A stretch of 64,000 bases of DNA from Streptomyces sp. TG1A-60 (GCF_037201975.1 NZ_CP147520.1:1674001-1738000), one strand, 5' to 3'; shown: positions 1 through 9,330, counted from the stretch's first letter. Notes: generated by a model not told the origin, from the letters alone. A program made the numbers and translations.

Positions 1-335
1 CGAAGGGCCTGGACGTACTCGGGCTTTCACCACCGTCCGCCACAACGGGATCACCACCCGCCCGCGGGAGGCCGGACCGGGTGTTCTGGCCGACCTCGGC
101 TTCGTCGGCCTGGACGACGGCCCCGGCGACCCGGTCATCGTCACCGGCCGGCGGGCGACCCGCGGCCATCCGCTCACCGACGCCCAAGGAGCGAACGGCT
201 GGTCAGCCGCGAGCGAGAGGCGAACGAGCACGGCTCTGCCACCTGCTGAAGAACTGGTGGATCCTCACTCGCCAAGGTCGGCGTGGATGCCCGACACGCG
301 ACCCCGCTTCTACGAGCTCTCCTCGCACGTTCACC
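1..335 (+). pseudogene. Decayed IS5-like DDE transposase, C-terminal remnant
   Basis: Three reading frames in turn give pieces of the C-terminus of an IS5-like transposase common in Streptomyces. About 47-200 reads in one frame with GVLADLGFVGLDDGPGDP followed by VTGRRATRGHPLTDAQ. After about 205 the homology moves frame to RLVSREREANEHG, and the LKNWWILT motif near 245-268 lies in yet another frame, followed by VDARHATPLLRALL. The fragment has no N-terminus inside the window and no intact frame, so it cannot be active. The bases from 336 to 607 hold no convincing gene. Known of the family: the C-terminal region carries the catalytic Glu of the DDE triad. Inference: relic of an old insertion; IS family assignment is from motif memory only. 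Confidence 0.7.
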
Positions 336-607
336 GTCGCATCGACCACCACGCTGTTCCGGGCCGAGCTCGTCAACCGTCTGCCGTAACCTGTCCGTCC
401 GGTCCGGGCGGCGCCCGGATCAAGGACCGGCAACGTGAAGAAGCACCTGAACCGGGGCGACAGAGCTGTCAATCGGGCTCTGTCGCCCCAACGGGCTTGC
501 CGGCGTCACGGCCCACCGCTCGTACCTCGTCTCATCTGGTGAGTCCGCGGCAGCAGGTCAGGCAGGTCCACGGCTTGACGTTGCCCCTGAGGGAAGCCGT
601 CGCGGTT

Positions 608-2086
608 CTACGCCGTCCCGGCCTCGGGCGCGCCGGGGTTCTCCTGCCGGCCGCGCAGCCACACGTACACCGGGATGCCGGCGAAGAGGAACAGGACGCC
701 CTGGTAGACGGCCGCGTAGCCGGCGCCGGCGATCAGCCAGAAGGAGAAGACGAAGGAGAGGGCGGCGACGATCAGGTCGCGGACCAGGCCGGCGGGGCGG
801 ACGCGCTCGCGGGTGCCCCGGGCCAGCCAGTACAGCTGGGCGGCGGCGGAGAGGAGGTAGGGGACACAGCCGGTGAACGTGGTGATGAGGACCAGGACCC
901 GGAAGGCGGTGTCCGGGTCGTCGGCGTAGTTCACGGCGATGAGGAGCGTGCCGAGGACCGCCGTGGCGAGGACACCGAAGCCGGGGACGCCGCCCTTGCC
1001 CACGCGGGCGAAGCGCTTCGGGAAGAGACCGTCGCGGGCGGCGGCGTACGGCATCTGGGCGCTGAGCAGGACCCAGCCGTTGAGGCAGCCGACGATCGAG
1101 GCGACGGCGACCAGCGCGATCACCGTGCCGCCCCAGCTGCCGCCGGCGATCGAGTTCACCGCGTCGGCGAAGGGCGCCCCCGACTCGACCAGTTCCTCGT
1201 GCGGGACCAGACCGAACACGGCGACCGTGCCGAGGATGTAGACCAGCGCGGAGGCGAGCGTGCCGAGGACGCTGGCGCGGCCCACGGTGCGCTCCGGGTC
1301 ACGGACCTCGCCGGCGCTGACGGCGGCCGACTCGACGCCCAGGAAGCTGTAGAGGAGGAGCGCGGCAGCGGCGGCGAGCGCGCCCGGGACGCTCTCACCG
1401 GAGGCGTTGAAGGGGCCGTAGTTGTCCGTGTCGATGAAGAACAGGCCGATGGTGGCGACCAGCAGCAGCGGCACGAACTTCAGGACCGTCGACACGATCT
1501 GCACGGCACCGACATAGCGGGTGCCGGCGAAGTTCGCGGCGGCCGGCAGCCACAGGGCTGCCAGCGCCACCACCGCCAGGGCGACCTTGCCGTCCCCCAG
1601 GGGTATCAGCACGTCGACATAGCCGACGACACCGACGGCGAGGGCGGCGATGCTGACCCAGCACATCGTCCAGTACGACCAGGCCGACAGGAAGCCCGCG
1701 AAGGGGCCGAAGGCGTCGCGCGGGTAGACGTAGAGGCCGCCGGTGACGGGGCTGCGCCTCGCCAGCCTGCCGAAGAGCAGCGCCAGCAGCACGGCGGCCA
1801 CGGAGAGGACGACGAAGGCGAGCAGGCTGACCGTGCCGTACGGGGCGACGGCGGCGGGGAGCGTGAAGATACCGCCGCCGATGATGTTGCCCATGACGAG
1901 GGCGGTGGCCGCGCCGAGGCCGAACTTGCGGCCCGGTGAGGCCGCGTTCGTCCCGGGTCCGGTCGCGGAGATCTCCTCGGACCCGGCGACCGGGGCCTTC
2001 CCGGACCCCGAGGCCGGGGTGGGCTCGGGCCCCGGGACAGGGGTCGGATCGGGCTCGGCGGCCTCGGGGGTGCTGGTCGTGGTCAT
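608..2086 (-). CDS. APC-superfamily amino acid permease
   Basis: Cytoplasmic-membrane amino acid transporter of about 492 residues with roughly 12 hydrophobic segments. The first segment carries the APC signature GNIIGGGIFTLPAA, and a later hydrophobic segment follows SFLGVESAAVSAGEV, both typical of the basic amino acid/polyamine antiporter branch. The N-terminal 40 residues are a Pro/Glu/Gly-rich cytoplasmic tail. The ATG at 2086 (MTTTSTPEA) is chosen; an in-frame GTG at 2146 would add 20 low-complexity residues, and neither has a strong Shine-Dalgarno sequence. It diverges from the homocysteine S-methyltransferase gene with about 130 bp between starts. That pairing recalls E. coli mmuP-mmuM, so S-methylmethionine is a possible substrate (inference from context; sequence alone says only amino acid or antiporter type). 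Confidence 0.85.
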   Translation of the reverse strand: MTTTSTPEAAEPDPTPVPGPEPTPASGSGKAPVAGSEEISATGPGTNAASPGRKFGLGAATALVMGNIIGGGIFTLPAAVAPYGTVSLLAFVVLSVAAVLLALLFGRLARRSPVTGGLYVYPRDAFGPFAGFLSAWSYWTMCWVSIAALAVGVVGYVDVLIPLGDGKVALAVVALAALWLPAAANFAGTRYVGAVQIVSTVLKFVPLLLVATIGLFFIDTDNYGPFNASGESVPGALAAAAALLLYSFLGVESAAVSAGEVRDPERTVGRASVLGTLASALVYILGTVAVFGLVPHEELVESGAPFADAVNSIAGGSWGGTVIALVAVASIVGCLNGWVLLSAQMPYAAARDGLFPKRFARVGKGGVPGFGVLATAVLGTLLIAVNYADDPDTAFRVLVLITTFTGCVPYLLSAAAQLYWLARGTRERVRPAGLVRDLIVAALSFVFSFWLIAGAGYAAVYQGVLFLFAGIPVYVWLRGRQENPGAPEAGTA

Positions 2087-2220
2087 GACGGTTCCCGGGG
2101 GATGGGGCGGGGACGGGGAGGGCGTGATCGTACCGCCGCGTTCCACATGGTGGTCAACCTGTTCACCTTCTGGACATCGTCGGTGTGGCCTCCGCGTCCG
2201 GCTCGACTACCGTCGTCGGC

Positions 2221-3174
2221 ATGACCAGCAACACGCCCGGCACGTCCCCCGCCCTTCCCGGCCCTCACTCCGTCCCTTTCGCCACGGCCCTCGCCGACGG
2301 CGTCCTCGTCCTCGACGGCGGCATGTCCAACCAGCTCGAATCGGCCGGGCACGACCTGAGCGACGAACTCTGGTCGGCGCGACTGCTGGCGGAGCGGCCG
2401 GAGGCCATCACCGAGGCCCATCTCGCCTACTTCGAGGCGGGCGCGGACGTGGCCATCACCTCCAGCTACCAGGCCACCTTCGAGGGCTTCGCGGAGCGCG
2501 GGATCCACCGGGAGCGTGCGCACGAACTACTCTCCCTGAGCGTCGAGTTGGCCGCGGACGCGGCAGTGGAGGCCAAGGCGAAGGGCGTCACGCGACCGCT
2601 GCTCGTGGCAGCCTCGGTCGGCCCGTACGGGGCGATGCTCGCGGACGGCTCGGAGTACCGCGGCCGGTACGGACTGAGCGTGGCGGAACTGGAGCGGTTC
2701 CACCGGCCCCGCCTTGAGGCACTGGCCGCCGCCCACCCGGACGTCCTGGCCCTGGAGACGGTCCCCGACACCGACGAGGCCGAGGCGCTGATACGGGCCA
2801 TCCGCGGCCTGGACGTGCCCGCCTGGCTGTCGTACACCGTCGCCGGCGACCGCACCCGCGCCGGGCAGCCGCTGGAGGAGGCCTTCGCCCTGGCCGCCGA
2901 CGTCGAGGAGGTCGTCGCCGTGGGCGTGAACTGCTGCTCCCCCGACGACGTGGACGGGGCGGTCGAGACGGCCGTCCGGGTCACCGGCAAGCCGGTCGTC
3001 GTGTATCCGAACAGCGGAGAGGCCTGGGACGCGTCGGCGCGGTCCTGGACCGGGCGGTCGACGTTCACGGCCGAGCAGGTGGAGGGATGGCGGACCGCCG
3101 GGGCCCGGCTGATCGGGGGGTGCTGCCGGGTGGGTCCTGAGGCGATCTCGGCGATCGCGCGGACACTGGGCTGA
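2221..3174 (+). CDS. mmuM: Homocysteine S-methyltransferase
   Basis: Transfers a methyl group, typically from S-methylmethionine or S-adenosylmethionine, to homocysteine to give methionine in the cytoplasm. The 317-residue length fits the MmuM/Hmt family. It begins with the family's substrate-loop region LVLDGGMSNQLE and has the three zinc-binding cysteines expected of the fold: one in GVNCCSPDD (about residue 240) and the pair in IGGCCRVGP near the C-terminus. The ATG at 2221 places the barrel start at the usual distance; an upstream in-frame GTG at 2185 would add only a short tail. The divergent permease may import the methyl donor. It could also serve as a methionine salvage enzyme using SAM; the donor cannot be read from sequence. 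Confidence 0.9.
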   Translation: MTSNTPGTSPALPGPHSVPFATALADGVLVLDGGMSNQLESAGHDLSDELWSARLLAERPEAITEAHLAYFEAGADVAITSSYQATFEGFAERGIHRERAHELLSLSVELAADAAVEAKAKGVTRPLLVAASVGPYGAMLADGSEYRGRYGLSVAELERFHRPRLEALAAAHPDVLALETVPDTDEAEALIRAIRGLDVPAWLSYTVAGDRTRAGQPLEEAFALAADVEEVVAVGVNCCSPDDVDGAVETAVRVTGKPVVVYPNSGEAWDASARSWTGRSTFTAEQVEGWRTAGARLIGGCCRVGPEAISAIARTLG

Positions 3175-3472
3175 CGCGCACGGCGCTGCCGCCGCTCCCC
3201 CGCGGCTGGCCTCACTTCCGGGGTGACCGGTTACTGATGACCAGGCCGGGTTTCTGCCCAGGCGGCGGCGATGAGGGGGCGATGCAGGTCGGCCCGTCGG
3301 ATGCAGATACCGACGACCCCTGGCCCCTGGCCAGCCTGCGCCGCGCGCCCGACCCGTCCCGTGGCCGAGCGGTGGCCCCCTGCGCCTGGGCCCCTCGGCC
3401 CGCCTCACCGTCATCAGCGAACATCCGGCAAACCACTCGCCCGGCCCCCGGTCGGACCCCGCACCCGCTGTT

Positions 3473-3490
3473 CGAAGTTTCGAAAGTTCT
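3473..3490. promoter_or_regulatory. Overlapping CGAAA-N-TTTCG-like sites
   Basis: CGAAGTTTCG (3473-3482) runs directly into CGAAAGTTCT (3481-3490). Both resemble the CGAAA-N-TTTCG inverted repeat described upstream of streptomycete xylan and other sugar-utilisation genes. They lie about 160 bp upstream of the LacI-family gene. Probable operator half of an autoregulatory region; inference. Confidence 0.4.
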
Positions 3491-3549
3491 GGCCGGGGCG
3501 GCCCTCCGAATCCCTGCTTCTTCACGCGGTGTTGAGTTGGGCTTACCGT

Positions 3550-3563
3550 AGGAAGCGCTTGCT
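3550..3563. promoter_or_regulatory. LacI-type operator
   Basis: AGGAAGCGCTTGCT is an inverted repeat around a central CG; 12 of its 14 bases equal its reverse complement. It closely resembles LacI/GalR-family operators of Streptomyces such as the CebR site TGGGAGCGCTCCCA. It sits 83 bp upstream of the start codon of a LacI-family regulator gene, the position expected for autoregulation. Confidence 0.55.
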
Positions 3564-3597
3564 ACGCGGTGGGGCTCCGCCGCGCGAGCGTGCTGTT

Positions 3598-3608
3598 CGA
3601 AAATTTCA
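3598..3608. promoter_or_regulatory. CGAAA-N-TTTCG-like site
   Basis: CGAAAATTTCA matches the CGAAA-N-TTTCG pattern at 10 of 11 positions and lies about 37 bp upstream of the LacI-family start codon. The preceding bases (GCTGTTCGAA) repeat those at 3467-3476, so this is a second copy of the upstream element. Confidence 0.4.
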
Positions 3609-3645
3609 CCGGCCCTCGGGACGGGCCCTGAGAGGTGGAGTCGCG

Positions 3646-4686
3646 ATGGTGCGTGGCGGGAACGCGACGGCCGGGCCGACGCTGGCGGTGGTGGCGCGCG
3701 AGGCCGGGGTCTCCGTACCGACGGCCTCGAAGGTGGTCAACGGCCGGGAGGACGTGGCCCCCGAGACCAGGCGCCGGGTCACCGAGGCGTTGGACCGGCT
3801 CGGCTATGTCCGCAGACCCCGGTTCGAGGCGTCGAAGCCGCCGCGCATGGTCGACCTGGTGGTGCACTCGCTGGAGAGCTCCTGGTCGGGCGCCGTCCTG
3901 CACGGCGTCGAACAGGCGGCCCACGACGCGGGCCTGGAGGTCGTGGTCTCGGCCGGTCTGACCCGCACCCGGGGTGCCCGCCCCGAACGCGGCTGGTTCG
4001 ACAAGCTGACCGCCCGGGGCTCGGCGGGCGTGCTGTTCAACCTGGCCGAGCTGTCCCCCGCCCAGTACTCCTGGCTCACCCGGCACCGCATCCCGTTCGT
4101 CCTGATCGACCCGGTCCTCGAACCGCCGCCCGGCGTGGTGTCGGTCGGCGCGGCCAACTGGCAGGGCGGGATGACCGCCACCGAGCATCTGCTGGCCCGG
4201 GGGCACGAGCGGATCGCCGTGGTCGCCGGGTACCGGCGCAATATGTGCAGCAGCGCCCGGGTGGCGGGTCACCGCTCGGCGCTGATGGCGGCGGGGGTCC
4301 GGTACCGGCCGGAGTACGTCCGCTACGGCAATTTCGTGGAGACCACCGCCCGCCGCCGTATGCACCAGCTGCTCGACCTCCCCGAGCCGCCGACCGCCGT
4401 CTTCGTCTGCTCGGACAAGATGGCCCTCGGCGTGTACGAGGCGCTGGCCGAGCGGGGGCTGAGGGTGCCGGACGACATCAGTGTGGTCGGTTTCGACGAT
4501 CTTCCCGAGGCCCGTTGGGCGACTCCGGGCCTGACGACGGTCCGCCAGCCGCTCTCCGAGATGGCCTCGGCCGCGCTACGGCTGCTGGTGCGGATGATGG
4601 AGGGCGATCAGCCGGAGAGCACGCGCACCGAATTGTCGACGCGGCTGGTCGAGCGGGCGAGTACCGGGGCCCCACGCTCGGGCTGA
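3646..4686 (+). CDS. LacI/GalR-family transcriptional regulator
   Basis: DNA-binding repressor or activator of 346 residues, likely controlling sugar uptake or hydrolysis genes. The N-terminal helix-turn-helix reads [18 protein letters not shown] (about residues 14-31) with the hinge helix region following GYVRRP. The rest is a periplasmic-binding-protein-like effector domain ending in [26 protein letters not shown], the usual LacI-family C-terminal block. The ATG at 3646 has a purine-rich site (GAGGTGGAG) 6 bp upstream; the longer open frame upstream is not coding. LacI-type and CGAAA-N-TTTCG-like sites upstream suggest autoregulation. No sugar transport or hydrolase genes are adjacent, so the effector and regulon are unknown. 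It may control distant genes. Confidence 0.88.
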   Translation: MVRGGNATAGPTLAVVAREAGVSVPTASKVVNGREDVAPETRRRVTEALDRLGYVRRPRFEASKPPRMVDLVVHSLESSWSGAVLHGVEQAAHDAGLEVVVSAGLTRTRGARPERGWFDKLTARGSAGVLFNLAELSPAQYSWLTRHRIPFVLIDPVLEPPPGVVSVGAANWQGGMTATEHLLARGHERIAVVAGYRRNMCSSARVAGHRSALMAAGVRYRPEYVRYGNFVETTARRRMHQLLDLPEPPTAVFVCSDKMALGVYEALAERGLRVPDDISVVGFDDLPEARWATPGLTTVRQPLSEMASAALRLLVRMMEGDQPESTRTELSTRLVERASTGAPRSG

Positions 4687-4877
4687 ACCCGTGGGCGCCG
4701 GGCATGTCGCTGTTCGGTGAAGTGGTGCGGAGAACTCGAGTGCGGGTGAACGGTGGGCGGCGTGGGACCGTACGCATAGGGATGGCCGTACGGGTGTCCC
4801 GGCGGTTCCGCCGCTCCCGGCCCGCGCCACCGCACCAGCACTGAGCTCCACATGCTCCACAGGGAAGGACCTTCGGG

Positions 4878-6902
4878 TTGTCGCACACACGCTCTCCGCA
4901 GCTCCCGGGACCAGGACCGGCACCGGCACCGGCACCGGACGACGACACCGCTCCCGAGGAAGCCGCCCCACCGGCCCCGGCACCCGAGGAGAGTTCGCCG
5001 GACGCCGGGGCCAAGGCGGAGCCCGAGCCCAGGCCGGAATCCACGCCGGAGGCGGAGCCCGAGCCCAAACCGGAGCGCAGGCCGAAGGCGGAGACGGAGA
5101 CGAAGCCGGACTCCGAGCCGCAGGCGGAGCCCAAGTCGAAGGCGGAGACGGAGACGGGGCCTGCCCCCTCGCCGAAGGCGGAGCCCGAGCCCGAGCAGGA
5201 CCCCGAGACCGGCCCTGGCCAACTGCCTGCCGAGTCCCCGGCCGTCCCCACCGGCTGGCGCACCGAGCACCCCGCCGTCGCGCGCACCGTCGCCTGGACG
5301 GTCACCGGGCTGGCCCTCGCCCTCGTGCTGTTCGCGTTGCTCGTGCCGAACGACGTCACCAACCTGGAGTTCGGCCGTTTCCTGCGCATCCCGGCGGAGG
5401 GCATCCTCGTGGCGGCGCTGCTGCTCGTGCTGCCCGCGACCGCGCGGCGGGTGGGGGTGGTGGTGGTCGGGGTGGTGCTCGGGCTGCTGACGATCGTCAA
5501 GGTGCTGGACATGGGGTCGTACTGGACCCTGGACCGCCCGTTCGACCTGGTGCTGGACTGGATCCTGCTGGACGACGCCCAGTCGTTCATGAAGGACTCG
5601 CTGGGCGGCGCGGTCGCGCAGGCGGCCACGATCGGGGTGATCGCGCTTGCGGTCGCGCTGCCGGTGCTGATGACGCTGGCGGTGGTGCGGATCAGCCGGC
5701 TGATGGTGCGCAACCGGCACACGGCGAGCCGTACGCTGCTGGTCCTGGGCACCGCGTGGATCACCTGCTCGACGCTTACGCTTGAAATCGCGAACGTGCC
5801 GGTGGCCTCGCACAGCGCGGCGACCCTGGTGGAGAACCGGGTCGAGGCGGTGAGCAACGGGCTGAAGGACGGGGAGGCGTTCAAGAAGGAGGCGGCGGTG
5901 GACGCCTTCGCCGACGTACCGCCGGACGAGCTGCTGACGGGTCTGCGCGGCAGGGACGTGCTGATCACGTTCATCGAGAGCTACGGCCGCTCCGCGATCG
6001 ACGACCCGCAGATGGGCGGGCCGCTCGGCGAGACGCTCGCGCAGAAGACGAGGGAACTCGAGGAGGCCGGGTACGCGTCCCAGAGCGGCTGGCTGCGCTC
6101 CCCCATCACGGGCGCGGGTAGCTGGCTGGGCCACTCCACGTTCCTGTCAGGCCTGTGGATCAAGAACCAGCAGCGCTACCGCAACCTCGTCTCCGGCGAC
6201 CGTCTCACCCTCACCGAGGCGTTCCGCCGTACGGACGCGTGGCGCACGGTCGGCATCGTGCCGGGCACCCAGAAGACCTGGCCGGAGGGCAAGTACTTCG
6301 GCCTGGAACACATCTACGACTCCGACCAACTCGGCTACAAGGGCCCGAAGTTCAGCTGGTCGACGATGCCCGACCAGTACACGCTGAAGGCCTTCGAGGA
6401 GCTGGAGCACGGCAAGAAGGACCGCGAGCCGATCATGGCGGAGATCATCCTCACCTCCAGCCACAACCCGTGGGCGCCCGTCCCGAGCACGATCCCCGAG
6501 GAACAGATCGGCGACGGCTCGGTCTACCACTCGCTCCAGAAGGCGGAGGGCAAGGACCCCAAGGAGGTCTGGAAGGACCCCTCGGACGTCCGGGACGAGT
6601 ACCGCAAGTCCATCCAGTACTCGGTGACCAGCCTCGTCGACTACGTCGCCGAGTACGGCTCGAAGGACACCGTCCTGGTCTTCCTCGGTGACCACCAGCC
6701 CAACAAGACGGTCACCGGCGCCGACCCCAGCCACGACGTGCCGGTGTCGATCGTCGCCCAGGACCCCGAGGTGCTGGAGAAGGTCGCCGACTGGGGCTGG
6801 ACGGACGGCCTCAAGCCCGCCGACGACACCCCGGTGTGGCGGATGGACAAGTTCCGCGACCGCTTCATGACGGCGTTCGGCCCGGCCGTCCCGGCCGGCT
6901 GA
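4878..6902 (+). CDS. LTA synthase-like membrane sulfatase/alkaline phosphatase-fold enzyme
   Basis: Integral membrane protein of 674 residues. Residues 1-130 are a Pro/Glu/Lys-rich cytoplasmic tail of degenerate AEPEPKPE-like repeats; about five membrane segments follow between residues 135 and 300. The C-terminal extracytoplasmic domain has the metal-site pattern of the LTA synthase/sulfatase clan: Glu367 in FIESYG, Thr421 in GHSTFLSG as the likely nucleophile, and Asp605-His606 in FLGDHQP. Known of the clan: a covalent Thr intermediate with a divalent metal, transferring phosphoglycerol, phosphoethanolamine or similar groups. Predicted job is modifying a cell-surface glycopolymer or lipid; the substrate is not shown. 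The TTG start at 4878 is a compromise because there is no strong ribosome site; the tail makes the exact start uncertain. It is monocistronic between the LacI regulator and a VOC gene. Confidence 0.8.
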   Translation: MSHTRSPQLPGPGPAPAPAPDDDTAPEEAAPPAPAPEESSPDAGAKAEPEPRPESTPEAEPEPKPERRPKAETETKPDSEPQAEPKSKAETETGPAPSPKAEPEPEQDPETGPGQLPAESPAVPTGWRTEHPAVARTVAWTVTGLALALVLFALLVPNDVTNLEFGRFLRIPAEGILVAALLLVLPATARRVGVVVVGVVLGLLTIVKVLDMGSYWTLDRPFDLVLDWILLDDAQSFMKDSLGGAVAQAATIGVIALAVALPVLMTLAVVRISRLMVRNRHTASRTLLVLGTAWITCSTLTLEIANVPVASHSAATLVENRVEAVSNGLKDGEAFKKEAAVDAFADVPPDELLTGLRGRDVLITFIESYGRSAIDDPQMGGPLGETLAQKTRELEEAGYASQSGWLRSPITGAGSWLGHSTFLSGLWIKNQQRYRNLVSGDRLTLTEAFRRTDAWRTVGIVPGTQKTWPEGKYFGLEHIYDSDQLGYKGPKFSWSTMPDQYTLKAFEELEHGKKDREPIMAEIILTSSHNPWAPVPSTIPEEQIGDGSVYHSLQKAEGKDPKEVWKDPSDVRDEYRKSIQYSVTSLVDYVAEYGSKDTVLVFLGDHQPNKTVTGADPSHDVPVSIVAQDPEVLEKVADWGWTDGLKPADDTPVWRMDKFRDRFMTAFGPAVPAG

Positions 6903-7030
6903 TCACGTTCCGCGGGCGCGCCGAGAAGTCCGGGCCTCGTACGACGCGTCCCGCCGCGTGGCCGGGCGGGGCCTGGCCGGGTGTCCGATTCCTTCAAGAC
7001 CGGCCGCCCCGGCCCGCCTACGGTGGCCGT

Positions 7031-7435
7031 ATGACTCCACGACTCGATGCGATCGGCATGGTGGCCTCGGACATGGCCGCCTCCGTCACCTTCTACCGCC
7101 GGCTCGGCTTCGCCTTCCCCCAGGGCGCCGAGAACCAGCCGCACACCGAGGCGCAGTTGCCCGGCGGGCTGCGACTGATGCTCGACACCGAGGAGACCGT
7201 GCGCTCCTTCCACCCCCAGTACCGGCCGGGAACGGGCGGCGGCGCCGGGCTGGCGCTGCTGTGCGACAGTCCCGCCGAAGTCGACGCGCTGTACGAGGAG
7301 TTGGTGGGCGCCGGGTACCACGGTGAGCTCAAGCCGTGGGACGCGGTGTGGGGCCAGCGGTACGCCGTGGTCCTCGATCCCGACGGCAACGGGGTAGACC
7401 TCTTCGCGCCGCTGCCCTCGTCCGCCCGCGAGTAG
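7031..7435 (+). CDS. VOC-family (glyoxalase/bleomycin resistance fold) protein
   Basis: Small cytoplasmic protein of 134 residues with the vicinal-oxygen-chelate fold: an N-terminal beta-alpha-beta unit (VASDMAASVTFYRRLGF), a central LPGGLRLMLDTE strand pair, and the C-terminal VVLDPDGNGVDLFAPLP module that usually carries a metal ligand. The ATG at 7031 follows CGGTGGCCGT; an upstream extension is not family-like. VOC proteins include lyases, dioxygenases and drug-binding proteins, so the activity cannot be named. It converges on an AraC-family gene with a 24-bp gap; no operon partner. Confidence 0.8.
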   Translation: MTPRLDAIGMVASDMAASVTFYRRLGFAFPQGAENQPHTEAQLPGGLRLMLDTEETVRSFHPQYRPGTGGGAGLALLCDSPAEVDALYEELVGAGYHGELKPWDAVWGQRYAVVLDPDGNGVDLFAPLPSSARE

Positions 7436-7459
7436 CCGTCCCGGCGCCGCGCCCTTCCG

Positions 7460-8158
7460 CTATCGTCCACCGAGCAGCTCGCCGAGCGGCACTCCCGCCA
7501 ACTCCCGTACGTCACGGGCCAGATGCGCCTGATCGGCGTACCCGGTCCGGGCCGCCGTCTCGGCCCGGGGCAGCCCGGACCGGGCGAGCGCGAGCGCCCG
7601 TTGCAGCCGCAGCACACGCGCCAGAGTCTTGGGCCCGTACCCGAACGCGGCGAGCGACCTGCGGTGCAACTGCCGTGCTCCGAGACCGAGTTCGTCGGCG
7701 GTCGCCGCGACCGTCCGCCCCGCGTCGAGGGCGGCGACGACCCGCCGCAGAAGCGGATCGGACCGCCCCGTCACGGCCGCCCGCGCCAGGGCCACCTCTT
7801 CGAGCCCGCTCGCCGGATCGGCCGCCGCGTTCACCCGCGCGGTGAGCCGCCGCACAAGCGCCGGGGACCACAGGTCGGCCAGCTCCACCCGCCGGTCACG
7901 CAGTTCGTGCGCGGGCACCCCGAGGAAGGCGGGCGCGGTGCCGGGGTAGAAACGGAGACCCGCCCAGCCGCTGGGCACCCCTCCGGTGACGTACGCCCGT
8001 GTGTCCGGCCCGGCGACCAGCAGCCGCCCGTCGTTCCACAGCAGGTCCAGGCACCCGTCCGGCAGAACCCGGCCGGCCCCGGGACCGGCCGGCGGATCAC
8101 TCGGGCTGTTGGTCCACACAACGGCCCCGCCCAGCCGAGACGCCCTTTCCGCATACAC
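7460..8158 (-). CDS. AraC-family transcriptional regulator
   Basis: DNA-binding protein of 232 residues. The N-terminal part (residues 1-110, with [15 protein letters not shown]) is the small sensor domain found in AraC proteins of the DUF6597 type. The C-terminal 90 residues form the double helix-turn-helix: [19 protein letters not shown] is the first helix pair, and [19 protein letters not shown] is the second, with the conserved GYADQ(A/S)H turn. The start is a GTG at 8158. Arginine and alanine-rich, as usual at this GC content. It is convergent with the VOC gene and could regulate it, but no operator was identified. Confidence 0.85.
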   Translation of the reverse strand: MYAERASRLGGAVVWTNSPSDPPAGPGAGRVLPDGCLDLLWNDGRLLVAGPDTRAYVTGGVPSGWAGLRFYPGTAPAFLGVPAHELRDRRVELADLWSPALVRRLTARVNAAADPASGLEEVALARAAVTGRSDPLLRRVVAALDAGRTVAATADELGLGARQLHRRSLAAFGYGPKTLARVLRLQRALALARSGLPRAETAARTGYADQAHLARDVRELAGVPLGELLGGR

Positions 8159-8202
8159 GCCGAAAGGCTACGCCTGCGCCCGTCGAGCGCCGCCGCGCCC
8201 CT

Positions 8203-9330
8203 TCAGCCGTCCTCGCCCTTCCTCACGGGTGACCGCAGTCGCGCCGTCACGTCCTCCGGCGGCAGGAAGCGCGACCACCGCTCGGGGAACTCGGACGGCA
8301 TGTCCGGGTCCTCGGGGTCCTGGGAGCGGGCCGCGGCGGCGCGGGCGACGTACTCGGCGGCCTGTTCCTCGCGGAGTCGCTCGTTGGCGGCGCGGGCGGC
8401 GGCGGTGGCGGCGGCGGGCCAGACGCGGTCGATGGCGGCGTTGACGGCGGCGCCGACGAGCACCGCGAAGGCGCTCACGCCGATCCACAGGAGGACGGCG
8501 ACGGCAGCGGCCAGGGAGCCGTAGATGGTCGCCCCCTCGACCGTGCTGGTGAGGTAGATGCGGAGCAGGAAGCTGCCGAGGACCCACATGCCGAGGGCCA
8601 TCAGGGCGCCGGGGACGTCCTCGACCCAGGGAGAACGGACCGGCACCGAGACGTGGTACAGCGTGGTCAGGAAGACGATGGACAGGACCATCACGACGGG
8701 CCAGTAGAGGACCTGGACGACGGTCGCCGACCACGGGACGATCCGGACGACGGCGTCGGGCCCGGCCACCATCAGGGGCAGGGCGATCGAGCCGATCAGC
8801 AGGGCCACGATGAACAGCAGAAACGCCATGAGGCGGGTCTTGACGATGCCGCGGACGCCGTCGAGGCCGTACATGACGGTGATGGTGTCGATGAAGACGT
8901 TCACCGCGCGGGAGCCCGACCACAGGGCGAAGAGGAAGCCTATGGAGATGACGTCCGGACGGCCGCCTTTCATCACGTCGTCCAGGATCGGCTGGGCGAT
9001 CTCGGCGACGCCCTTGTCGGACAGGACGGTGCGTGAGGCCTCCAGGATGTTGAGCTCCAGGCTGGCGATGGTGTCGGCGCCGGTCCAGTCGTCGACGTAG
9101 CCGAGCAGGCCGATCATGCTGAGCAGCAGCGGCGGCACGGAGAGCAGCGTGAAGAACGCCGCTTCGGCCGCGAGGCCCAGGATGCGGTACTCGATGCAGG
9201 AGTTGACCGTGTCCTTCAGCAGCAGCCAGGCGGTCCTGCGCTTGGAGACGTTCCGGTAGAGGACACGCACGCGGTGGAGACGCCCATGGGGGCTCTCCGG
9301 TCGTCGGGGTGACTGACTTGCTGGCTGCAC
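8203..9330 (-). CDS. YihY/BrkB-family inner membrane protein
   Basis: Membrane protein of 375 residues with about six hydrophobic segments, of the YihY/virulence factor BrkB family, historically misnamed ribonuclease BN. The family core begins with AAFFTLLSVPPLLLSMIG and continues through LYHVSVPV, LGSFLLRIYL and the C-terminal segment AVAVLLWIGVSAFAVLVGAAVNA. The C-terminal 60 residues are a charged cytoplasmic tail. The start is a GTG at 9330, with no strong ribosome site; an internal start a few residues on cannot be excluded. Function of the family is not established; transport or serum-resistance roles have been suggested. Monocistronic, divergent from aidB with a 282-bp gap in which no convincing gene was seen. 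Confidence 0.85.
   Translation of the reverse strand: MQPASQSPRRPESPHGRLHRVRVLYRNVSKRRTAWLLLKDTVNSCIEYRILGLAAEAAFFTLLSVPPLLLSMIGLLGYVDDWTGADTIASLELNILEASRTVLSDKGVAEIAQPILDDVMKGGRPDVISIGFLFALWSGSRAVNVFIDTITVMYGLDGVRGIVKTRLMAFLLFIVALLIGSIALPLMVAGPDAVVRIVPWSATVVQVLYWPVVMVLSIVFLTTLYHVSVPVRSPWVEDVPGALMALGMWVLGSFLLRIYLTSTVEGATIYGSLAAAVAVLLWIGVSAFAVLVGAAVNAAIDRVWPAAATAAARAANERLREEQAAEYVARAAAARSQDPEDPDMPSEFPERWSRFLPPEDVTARLRSPVRKGEDG

Noticed and set aside
257..1939. Long plus-strand open frame opposite the permease gene
   Set aside because: Low-complexity Gly/Glu/Asp/Arg content is the usual antisense shadow in high-GC DNA; the permease strand carries all motifs.
2130..2180. TGGTCAACCTGTTCACC as a GntR/MetR operator between permease and mmuM
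   Set aside because: Symmetry is poor; too weak to list.
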